Origin: Ascidia mentula
Taxonomy: Eukaryota > Chordata > Ascidiacea > Phlebobranchia > Ascidiidae
Assembly (NCBI GenBank): GCA_947561715.1
Contig: OX387199.1
Location: 3,291,001 to 3,355,000, forward strand
DNA: 64,000 nt
Direction: 5' to 3'
In this document: piece by piece, positions 24,701 through 36,726 of the stretch
Position numbering within the stretch: position 1 is the stretch's first letter
Layout: each line of letters starts with the position of its first letter
Program-made: the position numbers and the translations under genes
Notes under the pieces: model-generated
What the model saw: the letters and a program-made list of their open reading frames with translations, nothing else
The model's database searches: none
Told to the model about the DNA's origin: nothing

Positions 24701-26800
24701 AGTTTTGTCTTAACGGAGAACTTCATCGTCTTCCACGATCAACCCTATCGTGTTCATATCCCCAAACTTCTGTGGAAAATGAGAAGTTGGCAAGCGATGT
24801 CTGAGGCTTTACAAGTCGATGAGACACGAGAGTCCGTGGTAAACTTCCATAGATAAATAAACATATAAATACTGCTAGGTAAAGTTCTCTACAACTTGAT
24901 GACGTTTTACAAGTATATTGGCGACCAAAAGGGCCATAGTTCGTTTGAATTAACACGATGCCTGTTTAACCATATTTATGCAACATATTGTTTTGCTAAA
25001 AGTTTTGGCCGACCAAGTCGCTTTTGAGGAACTGGCCTTTTCAAAGAACCATGTTGATTAAATAGGCAACACAAGCAACGTGTTAATTTAGATGAATTAT
25101 GGTCTTGCTAGCCGCCCACACAAGTACAACTACGATAATTACTATTTAAACTAAGTTTAGTATAGAATTATGCTTTGGGTTTTAGTTCAAAATGAAGCAC
25201 ATGACTTGTGAAAAGTTTCCAGTATCAAATATTTGTCATTGCTACGACGTGGTCACATTATGACGTGGTCCCACAACAAACGGCTTCTGAATTGTTGCAG
25301 TTCCACGTCGTACATAAAAAATCTGGCGAATCGCTGCCCATTAAATTTGCGGCCAAAGGAGAATTTTGCTTTCATTCTGTCAACGGATTCGAAACATGCT
25401 CGAATGGGAAAAGGTTTCTTGTGATTGATATGTGCTGTGTGGAAAACTTCAACATGAACGGGGGAATGGTGTAAGTGAAACAAACTTCATGTTTCATGAT
25501 AAGACGCAAACAAACCCAAAATTAAGATTCCTGTTCTGTTTTTACCTCATGTTTTTCTAAAATCTGAGTTTTATTATCAGTAAACTTGTATTTTTACAAA
25601 TAATTTGGTGGTTAAAATATTAAAAAAGAGAATATAATTTCATGGTAATGCAGAAACAACTTAATTAATACAGGCATGTTAAAATTTTGCAGCATTTTGG
25701 AAAATCTGAAAAATGCTGATGAGAAAGACAGCATACTAACATCAATCAAAAGATTTGTACTGCCTTTGGATATTGGGGAAGATATTTGCAAAGGTAATAA
25801 TGGTGAAATACTGAAAAACCTCTTTTGTGCAGAAAAGTGGCCAATTTAAAAAAAAAATTAATGTGAATTCCTCCTAATAACACCGGCATCTATATCCAGC
25901 AATGAATTACTCTGATACACCAAAACAAATAAAAAATTTACTCACAAATAGAACAATGTCCAGATATCATTTGTTTCTTCACAGGTAATAATCTGGTGAC
26001 CATTGATGGTTGCAAGGCAGAAGCAGTGGTTCGTGACGACAACTCCGTGTTTTTAAATCCGGACACATTGTTGCCCGAAGAAGCACAGTTTGGTTCATTA
26101 GAACTTCCACGCATAAACTACAAGTACAATGGGAAAATATATAGGTTGGAGATTTTTTTTAACGTTTTTTGATTAAATGTAAATATACAGTTCAATGTAT
26201 GTCAATGTATCACATTCTTGAAATCATTATCTTGCATAGATATTTTTACTGCTTATCAGCTTTTGATAAGGATGGAGGTAGTCATCTCTACAAGTGTGAC
26301 ATCGAGACCAAACAAGGGTCTATCTGGAAAGAACAAGTGATTGGCAAAAACTTTTACTATTTTGGGCAATTTGTATTTTGTATTAGGATCAAATCCACTA
26401 AATACATGATACAAGTTTTTAATTACTTTTTGTATCTTTGTTAATACCTACAATTATATCCTGTGCAACATAAATTTTCAGGTTTCATAAAGTGTCAACA
26501 TTTATTAGGATTGCATAGCATCTGAGCCAGTCTTTGTGGAAAGACCAGGAGCAGTGGATGAAGATGATGGAATAATTCTTTCAACAGTGATCAACAAAGA
26601 TCCAAACAAGCCTGTGTTTCTCTTAATTCTAGATGCAAAAACTTTCCAGGAAATTGCCAGAGCAGAGGTAGTTGTGAGTGTTATTTTGCACCATAAAAAG
26701 GCATTACATGAAAATACAAACCAAAAACAAGCTACCTTTTGTTTAGGTGACTACCAACCTCTCAATGTCGTTTCATGGACTTTTCAACTCATATATGTAA
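21745..26800 (+). CDS. Carotenoid oxygenase B (BCO/RPE65 family)
   Basis: Tandem paralogue of gene A with the same expected non-heme iron chemistry. Exons: 21745-21835, 22293-22404, 22547-22693, 22857-23053, 24148-24316, 24703-24838, 25301-25470, 25693-25793, 25985-26144, 26240-26336, 26509-26667, 26747-26800 (TAA). Every exon has exactly the length of its partner in gene A, and all phases match. Iron-ligand His motifs: [32 protein letters not shown]. The motif [14 protein letters not shown] has the standard Lys. The two introns that use GC donors in gene A use GT here. Intron 4 is long (1.1 kb) and contains a hAT-type MITE. The N-terminus ([16 protein letters not shown]) differs from that of gene A, while the core is close. 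No internal stop or frameshift was seen, so both copies look functional. Confidence 0.93.
23107..23257. mobile_element. hAT-type MITE with 8-bp target duplication
   Basis: A 151-bp element begins CAGTGCTTCTCAACC and ends GGTTGGGAAGCACTG, imperfect terminal inverted repeats of the kind seen in hAT/Charlie-derived MITEs. Identical 8-bp flanks (GTATAGTG) at 23099-23106 and 23258-23265 are a target-site duplication of the length expected for hAT. GTCGCGA-like sub-terminal blocks are also inverted. There is no coding capacity. It lies in the fourth intron of carotenoid oxygenase B and is absent from the matching intron of gene A. Confidence 0.85.
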
Positions 26801-27817
26801 ATGCCTTTCCACATCACAACTTGACAATTTTTTGGAATGGAACTTAAATTTGTCGCTTTTTTAATTTTTTGTATTTATCAACAAACAAATATGTACAATA
26901 GTTAAATAAAAACGTACAACTTACTCTGTTGGATTTTTCAGGGTAACTACTGTTGAGTATTAAATCAGGGTAGTTTTTCACGTCGTTTTCAAAAAAATGC
27001 CACGCAGCTGCTCCGTTGACAATTCCCGCCAAAATTTTTCAATTGTGCAAACGGGTATGACGAGTAGTTTTTAGCGTCACACATGTTAAACATAGGAATG
27101 TTATAACCTAACTTTACACATAAACATATAACAACCAACGTAAGTAACAGAGGGAAGTCTTTTTTTATTCAAATAACTTTCCAGTTTTGTAATTTAATGC
27201 AAACAAAACATTCAGAGAATTCTAAAATTGACAACTCTCAGAATTGCATCACAAGAAAAGTTAAACGTATTACATACTGTCAGAGGCAGTCGCCATAGAA
27301 ACCTGGGATTTTCTATTTTTGATCGTTTGCAGCTGATATCACATTGAGAGGCTTTAATCACTTTTCAAAAAAATCGCAAAACTGTGTAGTAAAAAATGTA
27401 GTAAACAATGATGCTGACCAGTATGATTACGATGTGCGTATTTTGACTCAAGTTTAAAAAACAAAATCGGCGGTCTTAGCTTTAAAACTGCTTAAGGAAT
27501 GATCACCAGCTTCGTGCAAATAGTGCAGAACGCGTAGAATTTTGGTATTATGCTAAAGTTAAATCATACAATACTTAACTAGGTGATTGCTAATGAGCTC
27601 TTTTACGAATGAACCACTAGAACTAAAACGTTTATCTAATGGAATTGATTTAATTTCGCCAGAAATTTTGGGTTTTTATACTGATGGGTAATTCCCTGAT
27701 GGACAACAGGTGATTGCCCATTTATTGAAGCGGAACCAGTTTTGATTTCCATTTGGTTGTTGTTGTACGTACTTCAACTACTTGATATACAAATCGCGAA
27801 ACAAAATTAAAACAAAT
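26801..27817. other. Intergenic region upstream of caspase A
   Basis: It holds the 3' end of carotenoid oxygenase B, with an AATAAA at 26905-26910, and the putative promoter side of caspase A. This promoter side has no counterpart upstream of caspase B. No other gene was recognised. Confidence 0.5.
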
Positions 27818-30800
27818 ATGGGCGATTTAAAGAAACAATCTGCAGGAAGTTTACTTCTATCCTATCAATCAGCCCAAGAGCAAGCGAAGTAATATTGATT
27901 GTTTGTACATGTTTTCGGAGAATGGCAAATTTTTGTAATGTTTACAAAGTAGGCTAATATTTCGATTGAGGTGAATTTAAAACTTATTTGTTTGAATATT
28001 TATAGCAAGGGCTTGGAAAGAAAAGTGACACCAGAAGATTTGTTTGCACATGGCATGAATACTGGAAGGTTGGTATGGGTGTCAAAGTTAAAACAATTTA
28101 ATGTAATGGAAGCACTTAGCTGCTGTCGCAAATGGGTAAATATAATACTGTTTGTCTGCAGTGAAACGAAAATAGATGCAAAAGGTGATGGTGAAAATGT
28201 CAACAAAACTTGGGGAAGCACTCAAAACACGCAATTGTTTGGTTGTCTCAAGTACAAGATGAACCACAACAAGCGAGGTTGTTTTCTCATTTTTAGCCAA
28301 GAGGTAGGCATAAGATTGTCTGAAACACATTATAAGCACAATACCTATATCTGGGTTGGGTTGTTTTTAAAAGCAGTTGTGCCTCAAAGCAAGCTTACCA
28401 AAATTTTTATGGTTCACTAAGAGTTAATGTAGCACATTACTTTGTAACTATTTTATAAAGTACACTCCCCTCTGAGAGGTTTGCAGACATTTTGTTACAA
28501 TTATCTGTAGCAATTAGATATCTAATTGTGAAAAAAAATTTTTACCTGCTGAAAAGAGTTACAAGCAAAAAATTTAGGATGTCCAGCTTGGTTAAAATCA
28601 TCACATGACAACCATTGTGTTACTCAGCACAAATGCATTTCATGTCAGTTGCGCGCCTGCTGTATTTTTTTGATCCGCACTTTCAAGAAACAACCTTATG
28701 TAAAATTTTTAGAACTTTGATGTCGAGTTCAATGGCAAGAAGCTACCATCAAGAGATGGAACAAAACTTGATGCTGTGAACATTGCTGAAGCAGTGAAAA
28801 AATTGGGTTTTGAATATGTCAACACTTTTCATGACCTAAGAAAAACAGAAATTGAAAATTGGCTGGAGATAGGTAAGTAAACCTTGTCAGTTTAGCTTCA
28901 TGTTAAATTACTTCTTCAACAATATACATAAAAAAGCAAATATTTCAATAAACTATTGTACAATGAAGGTATTACATACTTATTTCAGCAAGTAGCACTT
29001 GTTTTGATCATTGTTAACCTAGAATGAGATGGCAGAAAAACTTTGGTTTTATCGTTGCTTTGTGTGTAATATTTGTGCACTAAAAAATAAAAAATGTCTA
29101 CTTTCACTTGTCAAGTGTCAAAAGCCAGTCATGATGAGTATGACTGCTTTGGTTGTGCCATTCTCACACATGGAGGAGAAGGAGATATTCTGTATGCAAA
29201 AGATAGAGCAATGACATTAGACGACTTCACGGAACCGTTTACTTCCAAAAGGTGCTCAAGCCTGGCTGGCAAACCAAAGCTTTTTTTTGTTCAGGTATGT
29301 TGTGGCATGTAATATTGTTGTATTGTTAAATGCAAGCAAATTCCTATCATTTTTTACTATACCATCAAGGTTTCTATTCTTACAAGCAGTTGATATACCA
29401 AGCCATGACTATTTAACTTTCACTAGTATTTGTTAGCTTTTATCAGAAAACAAACTTGTATTTGTCCTGTGCACATTTTATTTTGCGAATTAAATTGAAC
29501 TGCACAGTATATAAAAACAAACAGAAGTGATTATACTTACTGTAAAATTGTTGTAGTCATGCAGAGGATTGAAGTATGACGAAGGTTCCGAGCTTCCGAG
29601 AGATTTAGATGTCACTGATGGACCAGTTCAACAACCTGTGGAGGAAGAAAAGCCATTGATGATCCCTAACGCTGCTGACTTTCTTCTTGCTTATTCAACT
29701 GTGCCAGGTATGTTATATTGGTTCAAATGTGCATTGTCAACAAAGGTTAGTTTATTTTTATGCATTCAGTCAGGCCTTGTTAACCTGAATATGCAGAAAC
29801 TCTACTATCTGACAAACAACTTCAAAAAATGTATTTGTCCATACATTGGCTGAGTAAAGCCTTTTTAAATCAATCTGTTAGACAGCTCTTTGAAAGATGT
29901 AAATTTGTTCATTGGCCTTATCATTTTTGTATAACCTGCTAAAACCACACATATCACTGTTTTAACAAAATAGTCTGTAGTTGCTTGGAGGGTTTTTATT
30001 TACATCTGTAAAATTGATATGGAAAACAACTGACATTGTACTTTTTGTAGAAACATTTTCATACAATAACCATGCGACGTTACCTGTTGAATGGCAACCA
30101 AGCATAACTCTTCTATTGAGTACTTTTGTTTGTGTTCAAGGTTATGTGGCATGGTTGAACTCAGGCAATGGTTCCTGGTTTGTTCAAAGTCTGTGCCACT
30201 GCATTAACAAATTTGGAGACCAACTTGAAATAATGCAGGTATGCAAGTTATTTTACCATCATGCAAACAACATTAATGCTTATTTTGTTTCATTCAAAAA
30301 GTAAATAGATGAAATCAGAAAGATGTCTTAAATTTTAGTTTGTTTTGGTATAGTTATCATATAGATATGGTCACATCACCACTTCACAATTAAGCTGTTT
30401 GATAGCAATATACTGCATTTTAAATCAATATGTAGTTTTTTTCTTGTTTTGTGGTGCAAATATTTATACAAGTAAGCAGTATCCAACTTACAACATGAAC
30501 AAGTATTAAACTTGCCTGCTTGCGATATTTTTACCCGACGTGAAATTAACCTCCTAATTCCACCTTTGGTGAAAACTAAATCCTTTGTAAAACAACGTCT
30601 ATGGGGGATTTTCAGGGGCTTGTTCCACCCCAATAATCTTGCACCACAGTAGCAATTTCTCATAGCACGTAATCCTTTCAGCCTTTTTGGTGCCAAGGAA
30701 CCCTTGAATTAGTTCCGCAAATGTTGCGGTATCCCAAATTTAGAACTATAAAAATCTTGTACTTCTCACCAGCACAATCTCCTTGCACCAATGCATTTGT

Positions 30801-32189
30801 AGTTCCGCAAAATATTTTAGTGTAACGCCGTAGTATTTATTGCCATAATGTAATGACTTGTCTGAGAATTCTTCGGGGAACAATAGGGTGTTGAATAGTT
30901 CTACTGTGTCTCTATTCATTCACCGTGTGGTCCAACTCGCCATTCCCCTGGTGTAACACCAAGCAACACCTGTTCTCCCGCCAATCACCTTATACCAACT
31001 GTTACGTCACAGTCGGTTCATTTTACAGATTATGACGCGGATGAACAACATGGTGGCGTTCCAGTTTGAGTCGAGCACCAAAGATGGGAACGACCATTAC
31101 AAACAGATGCCTTCCGTTTGTACGAGGCTGACGGCGGACTTGTATTTTCCCAGGAAACAGGCGAACGGATCTCCACCGGAAAATGGTGATGAGGTATATA
31201 GTGTGAATATGTCAGTTACCGTGTTTTGTAGTGGCGACATACGTTTACATATGCATATCATCTTGGGTTAATGCTTGTTTCAATTACAGAGTTTCTTCTT
31301 TACAAATTACAAATCTACCATGTATTTATTACAGTGTCATGTACGTGGCGTGTTGTTATTGGTCAGAGACCCCAAATTTGCGCCCTAAAATTTAGAACGA
31401 TTTTTTTGCTATGGATGACAATACAAACTGATATAGATGGAATAGCGATAATTTCATTTGGCCTAAACCACAACAAACCTTAGCTTGAAGAACAACCAGA
31501 ACTCTGCAGTTTCATTTTATCAAATAATGAGCGGTTCACTTGATTTTGTTGTGTCTGTGGGTTCCTCAACGCCAAATTCGCAGTGAAACGACAGTCGGCT
31601 GGTGGCGCACCAGAGCACGTGTGAGCTTGCTAGTAAATGTGAAGGACTGAAATGTATTTTTTTTCAGGGTCTCACTATGACTGATGAGATTGAAGTTCAT
31701 CCTCAACATGTGGACGAAACGTCACAGACTCCCGGGTAAGTTGATCCACTAACGTAGTTTTGTAGTAAAACCACGCATAGATTTGCCATATGGCAAAAGC
31801 TAGCAGGAATCAAAATCAATCACATAATATAGTGTAACAATAAAAATATGTATATATGAGATTGAGTTGCTTGCATAAATTACACTGTTGTCTGTACATC
31901 TTGCAAATGATTCGCCAGCACATTATCTATGTGCATGCCTAACTTACAACGCTTATAGTACTTTAAGTCACTCTGTCCAGCATGCCTTTATCTGGGTACA
32001 AACCGTGACGTTTAGAAACCTAATTTCCAATTTTTCCCGCATTTTTAATATTTAAAGCGCTTAATTAATTTGCATTTACCTTTCTGCAGACCTTCCGCGC
32101 AACAGGAGACCAAACCTAAGAAAAAGTCCTTGGGATCCCGAATCCGCAAGAGTTTCCGTCTGAAACGACGAGAAAAGCAAGAGAAATGA
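27818..32189 (+). CDS. Caspase A, executioner-type with polybasic C-terminal tail
   Basis: Cysteine protease of the caspase-3/7 group. Exons: 27818-27888, 28006-28068, 28162-28303, 28713-28872, 29116-29294, 29557-29707, 30141-30238, 31029-31193, 31668-31735, 32090-32189 (TGA), all in phase, about 398 residues. The core starts near residue 70 (YKMNHNKRG). The substrate-pocket Arg is in LPSRDGTKLDA, the catalytic His in ILTHGGEGD, and the catalytic Cys in FFVQSCRG (Ala of QACRG is Ser). A probable linker cleavage site is DVTD|G. In the small subunit, GYVAWLNSGNGSWFVQSL has Leu where caspase-3 has the pocket Arg207 after Trp206. The usual end (ADLYFP) is followed by about 75 extra residues ending in a strongly basic stretch (KPKKKSLGSRIRKSFRLKRR). 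It is a paralogue of caspase B 13 kb away. Proteolytic activity is plausible but specificity may be changed. Confidence 0.9.
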
Positions 32190-34554
32190 AAAGAATTTTT
32201 GCTGCATCTTCATTCGCGGTTATTGGTTTCCGCTTATTCCGGATTGTCTTCGAAACGTTTGTAGTTTAAATCCAGTGATTGCCGCGTGCTCAGTATGACA
32301 AGCGCATTCGCAACATTTTGTCAGTGCTTTGTTATAATACTATTGTGTATGCGCTAGTACTAATAAGCATAATACGCTCTGTGCCAACACAATCACATAG
32401 TTCAGTATTCGAGGTGTATTTCTGCACAAGTTCCGCTAAGCGACGTGGTTTCTCCACCAAACTATTTCGCAACATTGAGTTTATGTTTTACAACGTAGCT
32501 GGTTGATTGAACGCCACAGCTACAAAACGTGCAATACAGTGAACAGCGCTCAAAAGCCTCAATTGGCCAATATACCTGAAACTGTAAGACCCGTGGTTTT
32601 GTGACTCACCACCCACCTGCGTGACGTCATATCCGCATTGCGTCGCTAATGTCACGTGATTTATGGCATGAACGGTCCCGATGCCACCAACTGAAAATGA
32701 ATTGTCGGTTGAACAGCAGATGTTTGAGAGTTGTATTTCATGTGCGGGTTTTGACTCCTGTGCAAACCAATCATTTATCGTAGGGACTGTGTTACTGCTT
32801 TCCTGACAAATGTATGATCACTCTTATTGTATATACCGCCTTGTATGGTTTTCATGCAACTGTGAGCGATTTTTTTAGTTTTTGCACCGTAATTAGGATG
32901 TGTTTTTTCCCAATTGTCAATGGCTTTTACTAGCCTCTGTAGCATTTTTACACTTTATCAACAAAGCGAAATTCATATCATCCTGTATCACCCTTATCTT
33001 CATTCCAATGTCTCTTCAACGTAGTTTCAGAATCCACTTATTTCTTCAACCGATCACCTCGCGTCTGTTGCAGCCTCGAAGCATTTTCCCATGTTTTTGG
33101 TATATGTTTTCGCCATGAAGCTTACTTGTTGCATTTACTTGATATAGTACCTTTTTAAATTGCGTTGAACGGGTTTTTTTAGGACATGCTACCAATATAG
33201 ACTCACGTATTCTGCTACCTTGTTTGGAACCAACCTCAGTTGCATTTGTTTATTACCTTCGTACCAACTACTTCCTAAATTCACCTTACCAAAAAATTCC
33301 CTGATGCATAGAATTATATGTAAAAACTTACATTTTTACCATGTTTTAGTTCTGCTTGGTGCTTTTCATCGTGTTGTATTAGTGCACATAACTAATACAA
33401 TCTGAATACCATTCTTACATTTTTTTCACTCAAACTGACACTAAAATGAAAGCCTGATGTACAGGATTGCGATATACTTGATGGCTCGCAAATTTCCGTT
33501 ACTGTTGTAAGAACTGTTTGTTTGCACCCTGTTACAATGTTCTGCTATGTCACTGTATGTTTACATAAGCATACCAACTTGGCTTCACGCTTTGTTCTAA
33601 TTACTGAGTTTCAATTGGTTTTGTGTGGTTATTGTTTTACAGAGATTTCAAAAATAAAAGCCACAGCAAAAATATTAACTGCTAAAAACTCTTCCCAGAT
33701 TAAAGTGAGTCTTAATTAGCGAGAGTTTTATTTGTGTTTGAAACATTGCTCAGAATGTTTGTCCATACTAGGCCGAATAGCAGGTATTGTTTATTATTCG
33801 ACCGAATCCGAATACTGGCGCAGAGCCCACGGGGTGGTACGATAAAAACAGTGATTTAGAACACATATCCACTCGCTAATGTAAAAATACAAACCGTTAC
33901 TGGCAAAGAAACAAATGTTTTTGCAACCATCATGAAAACTGATGACGTCATTTAATATACGGATTCGGCTGGATGCTCGTAAGTCACAAACCACCACCTA
34001 TTTGATGTCATTTCCGGTACAACGCAGCCTCGAGTCACGTGGTATGTGGGATCAACGTTTCCGGTTGGCAGATTTTTCCATTCCTGGCATCCAAACAATT
34101 GTTTTTATTTCGAATTTTATTATATTTATATATTTATTCAGAATAAACAAGAAAATTGTGCGACGCATGCAATTAATAAACAAATCTCATAAAAAAGGAG
34201 GGTCATGATGTCAAATGTTAGTTTCTCAACAAGGATGCTTATTTATTATTTCCCTGCAAAATGCTACCATATACGCCCATGCGTTTTCAAAGCCAGAAAT
34301 GTTGCCATATTTATGTTACTAACGTTCGTTGGTTGCATCTATACTTGCATTTATTTATTCATCACTTGGGATAGAGGTCGCCAAAAGTTTACAAACTGGG
34401 TCGAAATGTTAATGACTTACCCACATTTTTGGGAAATCAGGGCTTGCTGACTAATTATGCGCTACTTCCTAAATTGCTATGATGCACAGATTTAATGCAA
34501 TTTAGGTGAACAAATTTTCAGGAAGAATTTTGTTAGCAATGCCACAACCAGGTT

Positions 34555-34555
<1 letters not shown>
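32190..34555. other. 3' flank of caspase A, part of the segmental duplication
   Basis: No coding exon was recognised. The parts 32190-32354 and 33650-34555 match the flank of caspase B (44961-46044). The middle part, 32355-33649, is present only here. AATAAA near 33653 is shared with copy B and could serve as a distal polyadenylation signal. Confidence 0.6.

Positions 34556-34583
<28 letters not shown>
34556..34583 (+). repeat. Homopolymer T run (28 bases)
   Basis: A 28-base T tract lies exactly where copy 1 of the segmental duplication stops matching copy 2 (46045). It could be the poly(A) tail, seen in reverse, of a retrotransposed insertion. Confidence 0.8.
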
Positions 34584-34588
<5 letters not shown>

Positions 34589-34597
34589 AATATCTGC

Positions 34598-34657
34598 CTA
34601 TAAAGTATATCGCAACGAAATGGGTTTGACCGCGGTAACAATGTGTGAATCCCAGCA
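34598..34657 (+). repeat. 60-bp direct repeat, copy 1
   Basis: CTATAAAGTATATCGCAACG and the following 40 bases recur at 34786-34845 with a few changes, a spacing of 188 bp. The pair fills the gap between the T run and the left arm of the palindrome. Confidence 0.75.
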
Positions 34658-34785
34658 TTTGCGTATTTATGGCGCTGCATACAAGGGCCAATTTGATAAT
34701 GTTCCGGGCCATAGAATTTTTTAAAAATTGGTGTAGATTCGGCTTAGAACATGTAGATTACGTTACCATTGCGTTTTTTGAACAC

Positions 34786-34845
34786 CTATAAAGTATATCG
34801 CAACGAAATGGGTTTGACGGCGGTCACGCTGTGTGAATCCAAGCA
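34786..34845 (+). repeat. 60-bp direct repeat, copy 2
   Basis: Second copy of the repeat at 34598. It shares AAATGGGTTTGAC and TGTGTGAATCC blocks and differs at several positions. Confidence 0.75.
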
Positions 34846-35159
34846 TGAGCTTTGTTCCTCAAAGCGTAGACAGCGAGCAATTGCGGCGCTTGGATGCTGG
34901 GATTCACCCAGCGTTGCCCGCTAAACACACTTCACCACCCTCATTCTGGCAGAATTCTGGCAGAATAATTTTGCAAATTTGCCACATTCTACAAGGTACA
35001 ACAGGCATTTACTCAAAAATTGTTTTTTTTTGGATTAGAATCAAATTACAGAGATGAGCAAGCAGATCAAACCTCAAAAAACATTTAAACAACATTTTCC
35101 GCAGCTGTATCAATCAAAAAAATCGCGAATAAAAAAATCGCCTGGTTTTGCGATTCAGC

Positions 35160-36700
35160 ATAATGGCGGCATGCGAAAAACTAGTCTAATACAAAGAATT
35201 CTGCTCGGCGTTCTCGCAATAGGTGCCAATATTGACCAATATCAAGGGCACGGAAATTTAATTCTCTACAACATGCAATAAACAAATTTGAAATTAAGGT
35301 GCCGGATGACCTTCAAATCGCCCATTGAAGACGACCCGCTTTGAGCGGATCAGCAGCATAATGGCGTAATGTCGGCATGCGAAAAACTTCCCTATAAAAA
35401 AACAATTCTGCTCGGCGTTCTCGCAATAGGTGCCAATATTGACCAATATCAAGGGCACGGAAATTTAATTCTCTACAACATGCAATTAACAAATTTGAAA
35501 TTAGGGTGCCGGATGACCTTCAAATCGCCCATTGAAGACGACCCGCTTTGAGCGAATCAGCAGCATAATGGCGTAATGTCGGCATGCGAAAAACTTCCCT
35601 ATTAAAACAATTCTGCTCGGCGTTCTCGCAATAGGTGCCAATATTGACCAATATCAAGGGCACGGAAATTTAATTCTCTACAATATGCAATTAACAAATC
35701 TGAAATTAAGGTGCCGGATGACCTTCAAATCGCCCATTGAAGACGACCCGCTTTGAGCGAATCAGCAGCATAATGGCGTAATGTCGGCATGCGAAAAACT
35801 TCCCCATTAAAACAATTCTGCTCGGCGTTCTCGCAATAGGTGCCAATATTGACCAATATCAGGGGCACGGAAATTTAATTCTCTACAACATGCAATTAAC
35901 AAATTTGAAATTAAGGTGCCGGATGACCTTCAAATCGCCCATTGAAGACGACCCGCTTTGAGCGAATCAGCAGCATAATGGCGTAATGACGGCATGCGAA
36001 AAACTTCCCTATTAAAACAATTCTGCTCGGCGTTCTAGCAATAGGTGCCAATATTGACCAATATCAAGGGAACGGAAATTTAATTCTCTACAACATGCAA
36101 TTAACAAATTTGAAATTAAGGTGCCGGATGACCTTCAAATCGCCCATTGAAGACGACCCGCTTTGAGCGAATCAGCAGCATAATGGCGTAATGTCGGCAT
36201 GCGAAAAACTTCCCTATTAAAACAATTCTCCTCGGCGTTCTCGCAATAGGTGCCAATATTGACCAATATCAAGGGCATGGAAATTTAATTCTCTACAACA
36301 TGCAATTAACAAATTTGAAATTAAGGTGCCGGATGACCTTCAAATCGCCCATTGAAGACGACCCGCTTTGAGCGAATCAGCAGCATAATGGCGTAATGTC
36401 GGCATGCGAAAAACTTCCCTATTAAAACAATTCTGCTCGGCGTTCTCGCAATAGGTGCCAATATTGACCAATATCAAGGGCATGGAAATTTAATTCTCTA
36501 CAACATGCAATTAACAAATTTGAAATTAAGGTGCCGGATGACCTTCAAATCGCCCATTGAAGACGACCCGCTTTGAGCGAATCAGCAGCATAATGGCGTA
36601 ATGTCAATAAAAACTTCCTTATTACAACAATTCTGCTCGGCGTTCTTGTAGTAGGTGCCAATATTGACCAATATCAAGAGAACGGAAACTTAATCAGGTA
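35160..36700 (+). repeat. 205-bp tandem (satellite-like) array, about 7 copies
   Basis: The word TTCTGCTCGGCGTTCT (one copy has TTCTC) recurs at 35209, 35406, 35611, 35816, 36021, 36226, 36431 and 36631, giving a main period of 205 bp, with 197 and 200 bp at the ends. Central units are almost identical and edge units more diverged. Each unit includes a short palindromic AATATTGACCAATAT block and the word AATGGCGTAATG. Only about one unit remains in the right arm (40230-40450). Confidence 0.93.
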
Positions 36701-36726
36701 GAATATCTATTCACAATGTAAAGGAG

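Larger units (their letters stand above)
27803..34555 (+). repeat. Segmental duplication, copy 1 (caspase A plus 3' flank)
   Basis: The block from just before the caspase A start codon to 34555 is repeated, with insertions and deletions, at about 41018-46044. Introns and 3' flank match as well as exons; for example the CCACGCATAGATTTGCCATA intron segment is present in both. Similarity stops at a 28-base T run at 34556. Copy 1 holds 1.3 kb (32355-33649) that copy 2 lacks. Confidence 0.88.

Noticed and set aside
35160..36700. The 205-bp array as a CRISPR array
   Set aside because: Units are directly adjacent with no unique spacers, the period is far too long, and the DNA is eukaryotic.
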